Positions 1-8,856 are shown, counted from the stretch's first letter. The stretch is 29,273 nucleotides of DNA from an uncultured Oscillospiraceae bacterium (GCA_934590505.1 CAKTPC010000011.1:1-29273); one strand, 5' to 3'. Numbers and translations are program-made. Notes: generated by a model from the sequence alone, not told the origin.

Positions 1-46
1 AAGTACCGCCGGTGATAACTGCTACCTTGTTTTCATAGTTGTTCAT
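1..46 (-). CDS. Short-chain dehydrogenase/reductase, N-terminal fragment (runs off left edge)
   Basis: Only the first 15 codons are present, reading MNNYENKVAVITGGT. This is the first beta strand and the start of the TGGxxxGxG nucleotide-binding loop of the SDR family, which are NAD(P)-dependent oxidoreductases. The start is supported by a GGAGG ribosome binding site seven to eleven bases upstream of the ATG. The gene is transcribed leftward out of the window and diverges from the TetR gene at 245, which is therefore a likely local regulator. Substrate and length cannot be judged from this fragment. Confidence 0.75.
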   Translation of the reverse strand, partial: MNNYENKVAVITGGT

Positions 47-119
47 GTTTCTGCCTCCATATTCTTATTATTTTTGTTCTCCGGGGATATCATTCCCCAG
101 TGTTTGAGGATATGTTAGC

Positions 120-158
120 AGTAAAAAACTTGACTTGAAATTGTCAATGATGTATCGT
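120..158. promoter_or_regulatory. Overlapping divergent promoters with inverted repeat
   Basis: On the minus strand TTGACA (147-142) is followed 16 bases later by TTTACT (125-120), facing the SDR fragment. On the plus strand TTGACT (130-135) is followed 17 bases later by TATCGT (153-158), facing the TetR gene. Both -35 boxes lie in one inverted repeat, TTGAC-8-GTCAA (130-147), so one bound regulator could control both directions. Box matches are visible; function is inferred. Confidence 0.4.
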
Positions 159-170
159 ATGAGCAGATTC

Positions 171-195
171 TGAACAACGCATACGCAATTGTTCA
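171..195. promoter_or_regulatory. Inverted repeat, candidate TetR operator
   Basis: TGAACAA and TTGTTCA form perfect 7-base arms separated by 11 bases. The site lies between the divergent promoters and the TetR start codon at 245, which suits autoregulation. The symmetry is seen directly; the assignment as an operator is inferred from position. Confidence 0.4.
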
Positions 196-244
196 AACCA
201 AATTTGGCGTTTTTATGGTAGGATATATATGGGGAGGTGGCAGA

Positions 245-847
245 TTGAAACGCAACGAACTTGTCAAAAGAGAGCTGTCAAGGACACTCAAGGAAATGTC
301 AAAGTCTCAGGCGCTCTCCTCTGTCACGGTGTCAGCGCTGACGGATAAGTGCGGCTTCAGCCGCGGTACATTTTACTATCACTTCATCGATATCTACGAC
401 CTTATCAACTGGACCTTTGAGACCGACATAATCGCTCCTCTGAAGGAGCATATACGCAGCAACTCTCTCGGCGGCTGGTCGGGTATCACAAAATTCTCGC
501 TTGAGAAGATGTACGCGTACAAGGAGTTTTACTGCCAGGCGGTTCGGCTTGAGGTGCAAAACAGCCTTCAGGACTATATGCTGCAAAAGAATCAGGAGAG
601 CTGGGATCTGCTGATCGATAAATATCTTTCCGAGACGCACCAGAGCTACGACGCGGATACACTCAGATTCCTGACACAGTTTGTATCTCAGGCCATCGGA
701 AACATGATAATCGACTGGGCAAAAAAGGGCATGAAAACGCCCGTAGAGCTCATGTGCAAAATGAATGAGGTTGCAACTATGGGTATCTACGGGATAATAA
801 ACACCGAGAATATGGCAGATGATTTCAAAAGAGAAATAAATCTGTGA
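245..847 (+). CDS. TetR/AcrR family transcriptional regulator
   Basis: A DNA-binding regulator of about 200 residues. The N-terminal helix-turn-helix is visible in TVSALTDKCGFSRGTFYYHF, the typical TetR recognition-helix region, with the YYHF signature. The C-terminal part is helical and resembles the DhaS/TetR_C_8 type of ligand-binding domain. I place the start at TTG 245 because GGGGAGG sits just upstream (about 235-241). An ATG at 215 is in frame but has no ribosome binding site. The gene diverges from the SDR fragment at the left edge and converges with the aldo/keto reductase at 1109, with a hairpin between them. The target is probably the SDR unit, by divergent arrangement. The ligand is unknown. 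Confidence 0.85.
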   Translation: MKRNELVKRELSRTLKEMSKSQALSSVTVSALTDKCGFSRGTFYYHFIDIYDLINWTFETDIIAPLKEHIRSNSLGGWSGITKFSLEKMYAYKEFYCQAVRLEVQNSLQDYMLQKNQESWDLLIDKYLSETHQSYDADTLRFLTQFVSQAIGNMIIDWAKKGMKTPVELMCKMNEVATMGIYGIINTENMADDFKREINL

Positions 848-858
848 CAAGGGTGGCT

Positions 859-966
859 GAAAGCGAGTTCTATCTCCAGCAGGCCAACGCATAGCCTTAT
901 TCTTTGAATATAGCGGCGCAAATTTTGACCCTATGGTAGTAAAAAGCAGACCTATCAGTCTGCTAT
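859..966 (+). repeat. 108-bp dispersed repeat, copy 1
   Basis: This segment matches 27249-27356 without gaps and with few mismatches. Its first half also resembles 9454-9520. It contains a hairpin, AGCAGAC-6-GTCTGCT (945-964), preceded by an A run. It begins 11 bases after the stop of the TetR gene. All three copies lie directly downstream of a rightward gene, so it may work as a transcription end as well as being a relic of island ends. It encodes no convincing protein. Confidence 0.75.
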
Positions 967-991
967 GAGAACAGGTTTTAAACGGTTCTAA

Positions 992-1039
992 ACTAAAAGT
1001 TGTGGTATCTGGGTTTCCCCGGTTACCACAACTTTTAGT
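992..1039. terminator. Bidirectional hairpin terminator between convergent genes
   Basis: A perfect 16-bp stem (992-1007 with 1024-1039) encloses a 16-base loop that can itself pair (GGG with CCC). The outer part carries AAAA on the left and TTTT on the right, so it can act as a terminator for both the rightward TetR gene and the leftward aldo/keto reductase operon ending at 1109. No separate T run follows the stem. Confidence 0.65.
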
Positions 1040-1108
1040 GTAGTCCTTATATTACTTCTACGAACTCTGAGTCTCATTTCTATGTCAAAATTTTGTGTTG
1101 GATGAAAT

Positions 1109-2089
1109 TTATAAGGAGTTCCTCTTAAGCGTAAGATATTCTATTTCCTCCTGCGTGAGGCGGGTCTTGGATGCGGAAAGCACATTGTCTATATCTTTGC
1201 AGGAGCGGGGACCGATAATAGCAGCAACGGCGGCTTTCTGACTGAGAACATACAGAAGAGAAATCTGGGAAGGCCGGATGTTCTTCTGCTCGGCCAGAGA
1301 AATAACGCGCTCTTTCCGGGCAAAGTTTTCGGGAGTCAGGACGGCCATACGTGTTGCGGCATCGGCGTTCTCCGGCTGAAACTGCGGATAGCTGCCGAAA
1401 AATCCTCTGCCCTGAGACGACCATGCCGCGATCACGACATCTTTATGTTCCTCAAACCAAGGGAGCCACTCCTCTTTAAAAGCCGGAATACGGTAATACC
1501 AAGGCTTTTCGAGCTTCACAAGGCTGAAGAACGGGCTGTATACACTCGGCCCCTGATAACCCATGCGCTCACAGTATTCATATGCCTCAACAAAGCGATC
1601 CAGCCTCCAGTTGCTCATGCCGTATGCCTTTATCCAGCCGCGGCGGAGAAAGTCCTCAAAGGTGTCCATTATCTCCTCAACAGGAACTTTGGGATTGTCG
1701 CGGTGGGTGAGGTAAATGTCGATACAATCGACACCGAGATGGTCGCGGCTGAAGAGAATGTCGTCATACATGAAGGTTCTTCCCACGCGCGGCATCTCCT
1801 CAAACATATGAAGATTGCGGTCCATATATGGGTTGCAGCATTTAGATTCAATAATGACCTTGCTGCGGTTATCGTTCTTCTCAAGCCAGCGGCCGAGGAT
1901 CTCCTCGGTGTGCTGTATGCCGCTCCCCCTGCCATAGAACCTCGCAGTGTCTATGTAATTTCCGCCGACGCTGATATAGTAATCAAGCATTTCGTGGATC
2001 TTAGCCTCATCCTCGAGCGTGGAGGTCGCAGTGCCAAAGCTTATATCTGAAACCTTTTCGGTAAGGCCTTTGATGTTAATATACTCCAT
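1109..2089 (-). CDS. Aldo/keto reductase
   Basis: A 326-residue NAD(P)H-dependent aldo/keto reductase with the usual TIM-barrel length. The catalytic tetrad is in place: Asp47 and Tyr52 (YIDTARFYG), Lys83 (IESKC) and His129 (IYLTHRD). The C-terminal phosphate-binding region reads AAIIGPRSCKDIDN, as in the AKR groups that act on sugar or small carbonyl substrates. AAAGGAAA precedes the ATG. It is the last gene of the leftward operon, 27 bases after the GntP-type permease, and is followed by a strong hairpin. It probably reduces a carbonyl made or imported by the preceding genes; the substrate is unknown. Confidence 0.9.
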   Translation of the reverse strand: MEYINIKGLTEKVSDISFGTATSTLEDEAKIHEMLDYYISVGGNYIDTARFYGRGSGIQHTEEILGRWLEKNDNRSKVIIESKCCNPYMDRNLHMFEEMPRVGRTFMYDDILFSRDHLGVDCIDIYLTHRDNPKVPVEEIMDTFEDFLRRGWIKAYGMSNWRLDRFVEAYEYCERMGYQGPSVYSPFFSLVKLEKPWYYRIPAFKEEWLPWFEEHKDVVIAAWSSQGRGFFGSYPQFQPENADAATRMAVLTPENFARKERVISLAEQKNIRPSQISLLYVLSQKAAVAAIIGPRSCKDIDNVLSASKTRLTQEEIEYLTLKRNSL

Positions 2090-2116
2090 AGCAATTTCCT
2101 TTCAATTTTCAGTGTG

Positions 2117-3427
2117 TTACGGCAGCATAGGGAAAAGCGTCATTATTATAGCAACTGCCGCAGTGCCGCTTGTTGTTGCAAGAACGGTAGATACAAACAC
2201 AGGGGGGTAACCGTCTTTCATTTTCAGGTCGGCAAGCCCGACAGCCATTATTACGGCACCGCTGTTAGGAAGAGAGTCAAGGGTGGTGGCAGCGAACGTT
2301 CCTACTCTGTGAATGAACGGCAGGGAAAGCCCGAGTTTGGTAAGAGCGGGCGTAATGATCGGGAGTGCGATCTGCGTGCCGGTAGTGGAACCGCCGGTCA
2401 TCATGCAGATAATGGCAATGCAGACGACAAGAAGTATTACCGGCGGAACGGTGGCGTTGAGGAGAGAATCAATTAATATCTGATATTCGGGAACGGCCTG
2501 AATAACGGCGGCGAACCCGTTTACTCCCGCGATGGCTCCGACAGGGATAAGCGATGACTGCGCTCCCTCGTTAAAGGAACTCATTATCTTCTTCCCCCCG
2601 AGCTGCGGGAAAAAGAGCGCGGCAGAGACAAGAGCAGTCAGCAGGATAGAGAGCGATATGTTTACCTTCAGAATGTTGAAAATAACGAGAAGGACGAGGA
2701 TCGGCAGCAGCGCCGCAACAAATTTTGGCTTTGCCTGATCGTCGGAAACAAAAACGTCTTTTGGACCTGCCGCGAACGTTTCACCATTTGAGGTGGCCTT
2801 TACGCACATTTTTGTAAAGACAAGCAGCATAACTCCAATTTCAACCAGAGCGCCGACAATACCTGCGACAAGGCCGCAATAGGAGCTCGTACCTATCACC
2901 ATTGCCACGACGTTGGTCGGCTGCGGCGAGCCGGGGCCGCTGAGCGCGAATGTAAACGCTCCCCCGCAGATCGCTCCCATTATGAACCGCTTGGGAATAC
3001 CGGCGCGCTGGAAAATGCCAATCGCAATGGGATAAATAGCAATAAGTGCAACCGCGGCGTTTATACCGCCATAGCAAAGGATAGCAGAGGCGATTATAAC
3101 CGAGAGAAATCCGAGAGTGTACCGTGTCTTATCGTTTTTTGCGCTTTTGAACAGCGCACTGCATACACTGTCCGCTATGGCTGAGGCCGCACCGCTGTTG
3201 GTGTAGAGCTTGGCAAGGACAGCGCCGAAGAGAAACATCGGGAAGAGAGCTCCGGTGATAGCTCCGAAACGAGTAAAAAACACATTTACAAGCGTATCGG
3301 TGAATGGAAGACCGGCAATGATCGTTACAGTAAATGCAGCGGCAAAAGAAGCCAGAATAACATTTACATTCAACATACACAGAGCAACAAGGACAGCAAA
3401 GCCTACTATTATAGATACATAACCCAT
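2117..3427 (-). CDS. GntP-like organic-acid permease
   Basis: A 436-residue, very hydrophobic protein with about a dozen membrane segments. Features typical of GntP-type proton symporters are visible: GGINAAVALIAIYPIAIGIF, the loop SGPGSPQPTNVV, and TLDSLPNSGAV near the C-terminus. The family imports gluconate and other sugar acids or small hydroxy acids. The gene lies between an MFS carrier and an aldo/keto reductase in the same operon, so it probably imports or exports the substrate or product. Its ribosome binding site (GAGGAGGGGG) abuts the base of a hairpin at 3442-3473. The exact substrate cannot be read from sequence. Confidence 0.82.
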   Translation of the reverse strand: MGYVSIIVGFAVLVALCMLNVNVILASFAAAFTVTIIAGLPFTDTLVNVFFTRFGAITGALFPMFLFGAVLAKLYTNSGAASAIADSVCSALFKSAKNDKTRYTLGFLSVIIASAILCYGGINAAVALIAIYPIAIGIFQRAGIPKRFIMGAICGGAFTFALSGPGSPQPTNVVAMVIGTSSYCGLVAGIVGALVEIGVMLLVFTKMCVKATSNGETFAAGPKDVFVSDDQAKPKFVAALLPILVLLVIFNILKVNISLSILLTALVSAALFFPQLGGKKIMSSFNEGAQSSLIPVGAIAGVNGFAAVIQAVPEYQILIDSLLNATVPPVILLVVCIAIICMMTGGSTTGTQIALPIITPALTKLGLSLPFIHRVGTFAATTLDSLPNSGAVIMAVGLADLKMKDGYPPVFVSTVLATTSGTAAVAIIMTLFPMLP

Positions 3428-3441
3428 GATAACATCCCCCT

Positions 3442-3473
3442 CCTCACCACACAGCCGATGCTGTGCGGTGAGG
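3442..3473 (-). promoter_or_regulatory. Intercistronic hairpin next to the permease ribosome binding site
   Basis: Fourteen-base arms (3442-3455 and 3460-3473) with one mismatch and a CGAT loop form a stable hairpin. On the leftward transcript, its 3' arm overlaps the first bases of the Shine-Dalgarno sequence of the GntP-like gene. No T run follows, so it is not a terminator. It may protect mRNA or tune translation. Confidence 0.5.
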
Positions 3474-3486
3474 ATTATCTATATTT

Positions 3487-4755
3487 TTATTTCTTTTCGA
3501 TAGCTGCCGGGCCGCCTACCTTGTCCCAGCCGGGAACTTTCTTGATGCCGGTGAAAGCGAGGATCAGGCATATAACAAGGACAATGAGGAGTGCGCGGAA
3601 GAGCCCGGCATAGGAACCGGTGGCGTCATACACGATATTTGCAGCGGGGATGCCGACACTTGCCCCAACGGTCACGGCGGCGGTCAGTATGGAGATGATG
3701 GAAGCAGAGTCGCGGCTTCCGAAGCAGAGAGCAAGCGGGGTGTGCAGGACTTTGCAGAAGAGGTAGCAGATGCCGATGAGCGCGCAGACGATATACATCA
3801 TTGTGGTGTCGGGAGTAGTAAAGCCCAACACGACGCAGATGACGGCATAGAGAACACACAGGATAAGAATGGTGAGACGGGGACCGATCTTATCGGTCAC
3901 ATAACCGCCAATGACCATGGAGATGACATTTGCAGTAGCAACGACGCCGAATATTTTGCCGTAAACGGCGGGCTCCCATCCGAGGTCGGCCATATAGAGA
4001 GCAACGTTTGCATAAGCTGCGTAAAACCCTGCTGCGAAAAGAACGAAGAAACCGACCATGGCCCAGAAGTTGTAGGTCTTTACCGCCTGCTTGAGAGTGA
4101 AGCCGGCGCGTTCTTCCTGAGAATGCGCGTTCATGTCAGTTTCGGACGGCCAAAGCATTACGGTGCCTTTATCAGCAGGATTGTTGCGGACAACGAGAAA
4201 CACGATCACCATTGTCACGAGCATCAGCAGACCCATATTACGGAAGCTTGCTTTATAGCCGATGGTGCCGAGCCAGTTGCCGACGATGCTGGAGCCGACG
4301 GTGCCTCCGAAGCCGCCGATAGCCATGGAGATGCTGAGAAGAGTGGTGTTGAGCTTACCATACCAGCGGTTGATAAGCGCGCCGGTAGTAGTGGATGAGC
4401 AGAATGCCGGAAGCATGGCAACAAAAACTGCGCCTATATAGAAGACACCGATGCTCTGTGCAATCGAGTAAATGAAAAATCCGACTGCAAGACCGATGCC
4501 GCCGAGGAGCATTATTTTGCGGAAGCCGAGTTTCTGAACGATCTTCCCGTATGTAAGCAGAAATACGGTTGCAAACACGGAATGCAGGGTAGGTATTACT
4601 GAATATGCGGTGCGGGTGATATCGGGGTTCGCTTCAAGAACCTTTGCAGCGTATAGGCTGAAGGTGCTGTACACAATAGAAAACACGAAGTTCATGACGA
4701 CTGTTGCCGCAAACACTATCCATGCATAGTGAAACCCAGTTTTTTTGGTTTCCAT
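3487..4755 (-). CDS. MFS transporter, OFA-like
   Basis: A 422-residue major facilitator superfamily carrier with twelve predicted membrane segments. It shows the conserved cytoplasmic loop after helix 2 in the form YGKIVQKLGFRK, and its repeat GGYVTDKIGPR in the second half. The N-terminal HYAWIVFAATVVMNF resembles oxalate/formate-antiporter-type (OFA) members, which carry small carboxylates in bacteria. AAAGGAG precedes the ATG. It sits in the middle of the redox operon, next to a second permease, which suggests import of the substrate and exit of the product by different carriers. That pairing is an inference. Confidence 0.87.
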   Translation of the reverse strand: METKKTGFHYAWIVFAATVVMNFVFSIVYSTFSLYAAKVLEANPDITRTAYSVIPTLHSVFATVFLLTYGKIVQKLGFRKIMLLGGIGLAVGFFIYSIAQSIGVFYIGAVFVAMLPAFCSSTTTGALINRWYGKLNTTLLSISMAIGGFGGTVGSSIVGNWLGTIGYKASFRNMGLLMLVTMVIVFLVVRNNPADKGTVMLWPSETDMNAHSQEERAGFTLKQAVKTYNFWAMVGFFVLFAAGFYAAYANVALYMADLGWEPAVYGKIFGVVATANVISMVIGGYVTDKIGPRLTILILCVLYAVICVVLGFTTPDTTMMYIVCALIGICYLFCKVLHTPLALCFGSRDSASIISILTAAVTVGASVGIPAANIVYDATGSYAGLFRALLIVLVICLILAFTGIKKVPGWDKVGGPAAIEKK

Positions 4756-4796
4756 TTTCTTTTCTCCTTTGTGGTTTTATTAACTTTTTTACTTCG

Positions 4797-4837
4797 TAAT
4801 ATGGCCCCCGAACACTGGAGATTCGGGAACCATATTA
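4797..4837. other. Imperfect hairpin between SDR and MFS genes
   Basis: TAATATGG pairs with CCATATTA, and the inner CCCGAA pairs with TTCGGG, separated by a small internal loop. No T run follows on either strand, so it is not a normal terminator. A role in mRNA processing or stability within the operon is possible. Confidence 0.4.
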
Positions 4838-4846
4838 AGCTTTGCA

Positions 4847-5611
4847 TCAAATACAGGTCCAGCCGCCGTCTACGCCGATTATCTGACCGGTCACATAGCT
4901 GCTTTCGTCTGCTGCGAGAAATACAACGGCGGAGTCAAGCTCGCCGGGATGCCCATGACGCTTCATGGGACACTTGCTCTTAAGGAAGTTGTCAAACTTC
5001 TCGTTGCCTACCGGAGATACCTCGGATGCGAAGAATCCCGGTGCAATTGCGTTGCACGTTATGTTGTACCTTGCCCACTCGGCACCCAGCTGACGGGTAA
5101 GATTGCACACAGCACCCTTGGAGGCGGCGTACTCGGGTATGCCCATGCCGTAGGCAAAATCCATGCCAACGGAGCCGAGCATTGATGAGATGTTTATCAT
5201 ACGTCCATAGCCGTTTTTGATCATGGCCTTGCCAAATTCACGGCAGCAGTAGAACACACCGTTGATGTTGACGTCCATGGTCTTGTGCCATTTCTCGTCG
5301 GGAAGGTCTTCGGTATTGCCGCAGTTCCCGCCGCCTGCGCAGTTGACAGCAATGTCTATTTTGCCAAAGTCAGCTACGATCTTTTCAGCAACCTCGGCGA
5401 CCTGACGGCTGTCCGTGACATCACAATAATAGTAACCGGTTCTGACACCGTATTTTTCGGTGATGGATGCTGCGACTTCCTTGAGCATTTCAACGCGTCT
5501 TGCAATCACCACCACGTCAGCGCCCTGACGACCGAGTGCATGTGCAAACTGAACACCAAGACCAGATGATCCGCCAGTTACGACGGCGACTCTGCCTGAA
5601 AGATTGAACAT
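4847..5611 (-). CDS. SDR family oxidoreductase (gluconate 5-dehydrogenase-like)
   Basis: A 254-residue classical short-chain dehydrogenase, the standard length for the family. The cofactor loop TGGSSGLG is at 12-19, the NCAGG motif at 90-94, Ser142/Ser143 in the active-site strand, and the catalytic Tyr161 and Lys165 in YAASK. The C-terminus DGGWTCI is typical. Such enzymes oxidise or reduce secondary alcohols and ketones of sugar acids, steroids or bile acids. AAGGAGG precedes the ATG. The gene follows the flavoenzyme by 39 bases and shares its operon, so it likely acts on the same carbon skeleton. Cofactor and substrate are undecided. Confidence 0.9.
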   Translation of the reverse strand: MFNLSGRVAVVTGGSSGLGVQFAHALGRQGADVVVIARRVEMLKEVAASITEKYGVRTGYYYCDVTDSRQVAEVAEKIVADFGKIDIAVNCAGGGNCGNTEDLPDEKWHKTMDVNINGVFYCCREFGKAMIKNGYGRMINISSMLGSVGMDFAYGMGIPEYAASKGAVCNLTRQLGAEWARYNITCNAIAPGFFASEVSPVGNEKFDNFLKSKCPMKRHGHPGELDSAVVFLAADESSYVTGQIIGVDGGWTCI

Positions 5612-5650
5612 GGGTTTGCCTCCTTGAATTTTTATTGTAATGTGTTTGCT

Positions 5651-7588
5651 TCAGTTGATGCTCAGCGCTGCACAGTAGCCGCCGCGTATAGCATCGCCGG
5701 ACTTTGCTGCTTTAACGCAGTCCCCGACAAATATGGTTTTTTTATAGTATTTGTCCCTGAGCTTGTTTACCATATCCTTATCGGGGGTTTGACCAAATGC
5801 TGAAATGACCTGATCGCCTTCAATGAGTTCTTCTCCGCCATCTTTGTTTATGACGACAACACCATTACCCGTTATTTCCTTGACGCGGCATCCGCATCTG
5901 AGTGCTACGCCAGCTTCGGCCATGCTTTCCTTAAGGGATATCTGATTCATCATTATGACGTCAGTTGCAACATCATCCTTCATCTCAATGACGGTTGCTT
6001 TGCGTCCAAGGGCGGTCATTGCCTCAAGCGCAAAGTCGCAGCCAGACATGCCGCCGCCGCATATGATAAGATTTCTGCCCGTAACGAGCTCAGGCTTGAG
6101 GTGCGCGTCGATAACGCCGAGTACATTTGCGCCGCTGATGCCGGGGATCGGCAGGCTGAGCGGCTTCGAACCGGTTGCACACACGATCCGGTCGCATTCT
6201 GCGAGTATTGGAGAATCTATGCTGAGCTCAGTATACTCGTGTATTTCAACGCCGAGCTTGTTGAGCTGAACTTTATAATATTCAATGAGCTTTCTGATCT
6301 GGATCTTGAACTCTGCGGTCGCAGGGGCATTCAAGGTACCGCCGAGCACATTCTTTTCATAGAGCCTAACTTTATGACCGCGAATGGCGCAGGCTCTTGC
6401 TGCCTCCATTCCGCCGGGACCGCCGCCAATAACAACGACATTTTTAGGCTGCTCGACTTTAGTAAGCTTCATTGCGTTTTCATCGCCTGTTGCAGGGTTG
6501 ACGGCACAGCTGAGCTTTGAGCGGTAGCGCAGAATACGTCCAATACATTCTTCGTTGCAGCGCATGCAGGGGCGCACATCCTCGGGTCGGGCATCAAGAA
6601 GCTTGTTCCCGGTCTCCGGGTCGGCGATAAGCTGTCGGCCAAAGATAGCGAAATCAGCGTCGCCTGACTCGATAAGATGCACGGCGCTTTCCGGAGTGTG
6701 CGAACCGGCGTTGAGCAAGGGCTTTCGGGTAACTTCCCTTGCGGACTTGCAAATATACTCCATGCAGGCCTCACCCATATACATAGGCGGATAGACGTAT
6801 TTGATGGTTTCGTAGCATCCGGCATCTATATCAAAGGCATCCACACCATGCTCCTCTAGTACCTTCAAAATCTTTTGGCTGTCTTCAAGAGTACGTCCTC
6901 CGGGAATCCTGTGATCGAGCGACATGCGAAAAATAACGGGGAAATCATTGCCTGCGCCGCGATGGATAGCGTCGACTATATCAAGCGCAAACCGTGCGTT
7001 TTTCTCCGGAGACCCGCCGTATTCGTCCGTCCTGTGGTTCCAGATCGGCGATAGGAACTGGTCGATAAGATAGCCTATGTGGGCGTGGACCTCAATGCCG
7101 TCAAACCCAGCGTCACGTACAAGTCCGGCGCTGTACTCCCACTGCTTCATGATCTCCCGAATCTCTTCGAGCGTCAGTGCATGACACTTTACTTTTGGAT
7201 CCCATACCCAAGTATTTTCAGAGGACGAATACGGAGGCTTGCCGTGGAGCTCATTTGCATTGCGCCCTGTGCCGCAGCTCAATTGGGTGAAGACCTTGCA
7301 GCCATATGCTTTGCAGCGATTGGTAAGCGCGCGGGCCGAAGGGACGATATGATAATGATCCCAATAATGCCCAAGAACGCCCTGGCCGAGGTCAGCAGTG
7401 AGATAGCCTTGACCGACGATTATCATGCCGGTGCCGCCCTTTGCACGCGCTTCGAAGTAAGCTATCTCATCCTCGGAAAAAGTACCGTCGCGGTTGGACA
7501 TAAGCGTGCCCATTGCGGACATGACGATACGGTTCTTGATTTCGCATTTACCGATGCTGAAAGGTGTGAACAGTGAATCGTAGTTCAT
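5651..7588 (-). CDS. Old-yellow-enzyme Fe-S flavoprotein (BaiCD/2,4-dienoyl-CoA reductase-like)
   Basis: A 645-residue flavoenzyme with an N-terminal FMN TIM barrel (about 1-370) and a C-terminal FAD/NAD(P)-binding half (about 380-645). The 4Fe-4S ligands are Cys341, Cys344, Cys348 and Cys361, in the order found in 2,4-dienoyl-CoA reductase, trimethylamine dehydrogenase and BaiCD/BaiH. EVHAHIGYLIDQFLSP marks the active-site strand. VVVIGGGPGGMEAARA (about 384-399) and a second glycine-rich loop (IICGGGMSG) bind dinucleotides. The family moves hydride from NAD(P)H through FAD, Fe-S and FMN to an activated C=C bond. It lies 11 bases after the alcohol dehydrogenase. An enoate, enone or steroid-type substrate is plausible but not proven. 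Confidence 0.92.
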   Translation of the reverse strand: MNYDSLFTPFSIGKCEIKNRIVMSAMGTLMSNRDGTFSEDEIAYFEARAKGGTGMIIVGQGYLTADLGQGVLGHYWDHYHIVPSARALTNRCKAYGCKVFTQLSCGTGRNANELHGKPPYSSSENTWVWDPKVKCHALTLEEIREIMKQWEYSAGLVRDAGFDGIEVHAHIGYLIDQFLSPIWNHRTDEYGGSPEKNARFALDIVDAIHRGAGNDFPVIFRMSLDHRIPGGRTLEDSQKILKVLEEHGVDAFDIDAGCYETIKYVYPPMYMGEACMEYICKSAREVTRKPLLNAGSHTPESAVHLIESGDADFAIFGRQLIADPETGNKLLDARPEDVRPCMRCNEECIGRILRYRSKLSCAVNPATGDENAMKLTKVEQPKNVVVIGGGPGGMEAARACAIRGHKVRLYEKNVLGGTLNAPATAEFKIQIRKLIEYYKVQLNKLGVEIHEYTELSIDSPILAECDRIVCATGSKPLSLPIPGISGANVLGVIDAHLKPELVTGRNLIICGGGMSGCDFALEAMTALGRKATVIEMKDDVATDVIMMNQISLKESMAEAGVALRCGCRVKEITGNGVVVINKDGGEELIEGDQVISAFGQTPDKDMVNKLRDKYYKKTIFVGDCVKAAKSGDAIRGGYCAALSIN

Positions 7589-7599
7589 TTTTGACTCCC

Positions 7600-8667
7600 T
7601 TATTTATCGAAATATATGATAGGCTTGATGACTTCCGGATTTTTGGATTTCATGAGATCAAAGGCTTCCTCGATCCCGTCAAGTCCGTAAAATCTATGAG
7701 TAATGAGCTTTTCCGGTTCGAAGCGACCGGCTTTTACCATGCCCATCAGCCGTTCTATTCTTCGTCTTCCGCCGGGACAGAGACCACCAGTGACGGTTTT
7801 GTGTGCGCAGAATCCAAAGCCCGATTCATTGGTGTATATGGGGAGCAGAAGCTCTGTTCTGCCGTGCCCTGCAAGATTGGCAACCGTACCGGTATATTTC
7901 ACAAGGGCGAGAGCGTCATTGAAGACGGTAGGTTCACCGCCGGCTATGATGACCTTTTCTATTTGCTGCCCACCGGTAAGCTTCATGACCTGTTCGACGA
8001 TCGGGCCGTCTTGGTAATCAATAGTTGCTGTTGCACCGTACTGCATTGCAAGCTCACGGGTGACCGGACGGTGACCGACTGCATATATTTCCGCCGCGCC
8101 GCGCAGAACGCAGCCGACAACGCTCATAAGGCCGACAGGGCCGATACCGATAACGCACACACGGTCTCCGAACTTCACATCAGCAAGCTCAACTCCGTGA
8201 AAGCCTGTGGTTACCATATCGCCGACAAGAGCGGCGGCCTCAAGAGAAACACCGTCTGGGATCTTTGCCACATTAAGGTCAACATCGGGGACCTTGAAAT
8301 ACTCGGCAAACATACCATCCCACTTGGATGACAGGTAACGTCCGCCGAGATAACCTCCGGAATGCTGATGATTGCAGTCCTGAACGTCAAGATTTCTCCA
8401 CATCGGCGTGACAGCTGGGACGGCGACGATATCGCCGGGTTTAAAATCCTTTACCTCGCTGCCTACGGAAACGATCCTGCCGACACCTTCATGCCCAAGT
8501 ATCCTTCCGACGGGAGCATTTGGGTTTTCCGCAGCGGTGTCGACGTCAGAGGTACAGGGGATAAGCGCAACAGGCTCCAGTACAGCCTCATATGGCCCGG
8601 CTACGGGAGCATCCTTCTCGATCCAGCCGACTTGTTCCAAGGGCTTGATAATGCCAAAACCTTTCAT
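7600..8667 (-). CDS. Zinc-dependent NADP-type secondary alcohol dehydrogenase
   Basis: A 355-residue medium-chain dehydrogenase very similar along its length to the clostridial secondary alcohol dehydrogenases (Clostridium beijerinckii type). It begins MKGFGIIKP. The catalytic zinc ligands are Cys38 (IPCTSD) and His59 with Glu60 (GHEG). The cofactor loop GIGPVGLM is present, and AVGHRPV keeps the Arg used for NADPH while the preceding Ser of the C. beijerinckii enzyme is His here. I start at the ATG at 8667, preceded by AGGAGGG; the frame stays open further upstream, but that part looks non-coding. It leads the operon. Expected reaction: ketone to secondary alcohol, reversible. The true substrate may be bulkier than acetone. 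Confidence 0.93.
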   Translation of the reverse strand: MKGFGIIKPLEQVGWIEKDAPVAGPYEAVLEPVALIPCTSDVDTAAENPNAPVGRILGHEGVGRIVSVGSEVKDFKPGDIVAVPAVTPMWRNLDVQDCNHQHSGGYLGGRYLSSKWDGMFAEYFKVPDVDLNVAKIPDGVSLEAAALVGDMVTTGFHGVELADVKFGDRVCVIGIGPVGLMSVVGCVLRGAAEIYAVGHRPVTRELAMQYGATATIDYQDGPIVEQVMKLTGGQQIEKVIIAGGEPTVFNDALALVKYTGTVANLAGHGRTELLLPIYTNESGFGFCAHKTVTGGLCPGGRRRIERLMGMVKAGRFEPEKLITHRFYGLDGIEEAFDLMKSKNPEVIKPIIYFDK

Positions 8668-8751
8668 TTTCCCTCCTAAATGTTTGACACACATGACTTC
8701 GTGTGATATCCTTTTTACAAGACACAAGCGCAGATGGTCAAAAAATAGTTT

Positions 8752-8782
8752 ATATTGTACTCGTGTATTGTTTTGCAATACA
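8752..8782 (-). promoter_or_regulatory. Operon promoter overlapped by inverted repeat (TetR operator candidate)
   Basis: A perfect inverted repeat TGTATTG-5-CAATACA occupies 8764-8782. On the minus strand it contains TTGCAA (8778-8773), followed 18 bases later by TATAAA (about 8754-8749). This gives a plausible promoter for the leftward six-gene operon with the -35 box inside the operator. The site lies between the alcohol dehydrogenase and the divergent TetR gene, as expected for a repressor that controls its neighbour. Sequence symmetry is observed; binding is inferred. Confidence 0.5.
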
Positions 8783-8856
8783 TTTATACATCTATGTCGA
8801 AAACATGTCAATACTATATTTTGCTTTCTGCATTTTTGACAAAGTTGAGGTATGAA

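Noticed and set aside
3742..4398. 218-codon plus-strand frame opposite the MFS gene
   Set aside because: It lies wholly antisense to a clear twelve-helix transporter and its composition is that of a shadow frame.
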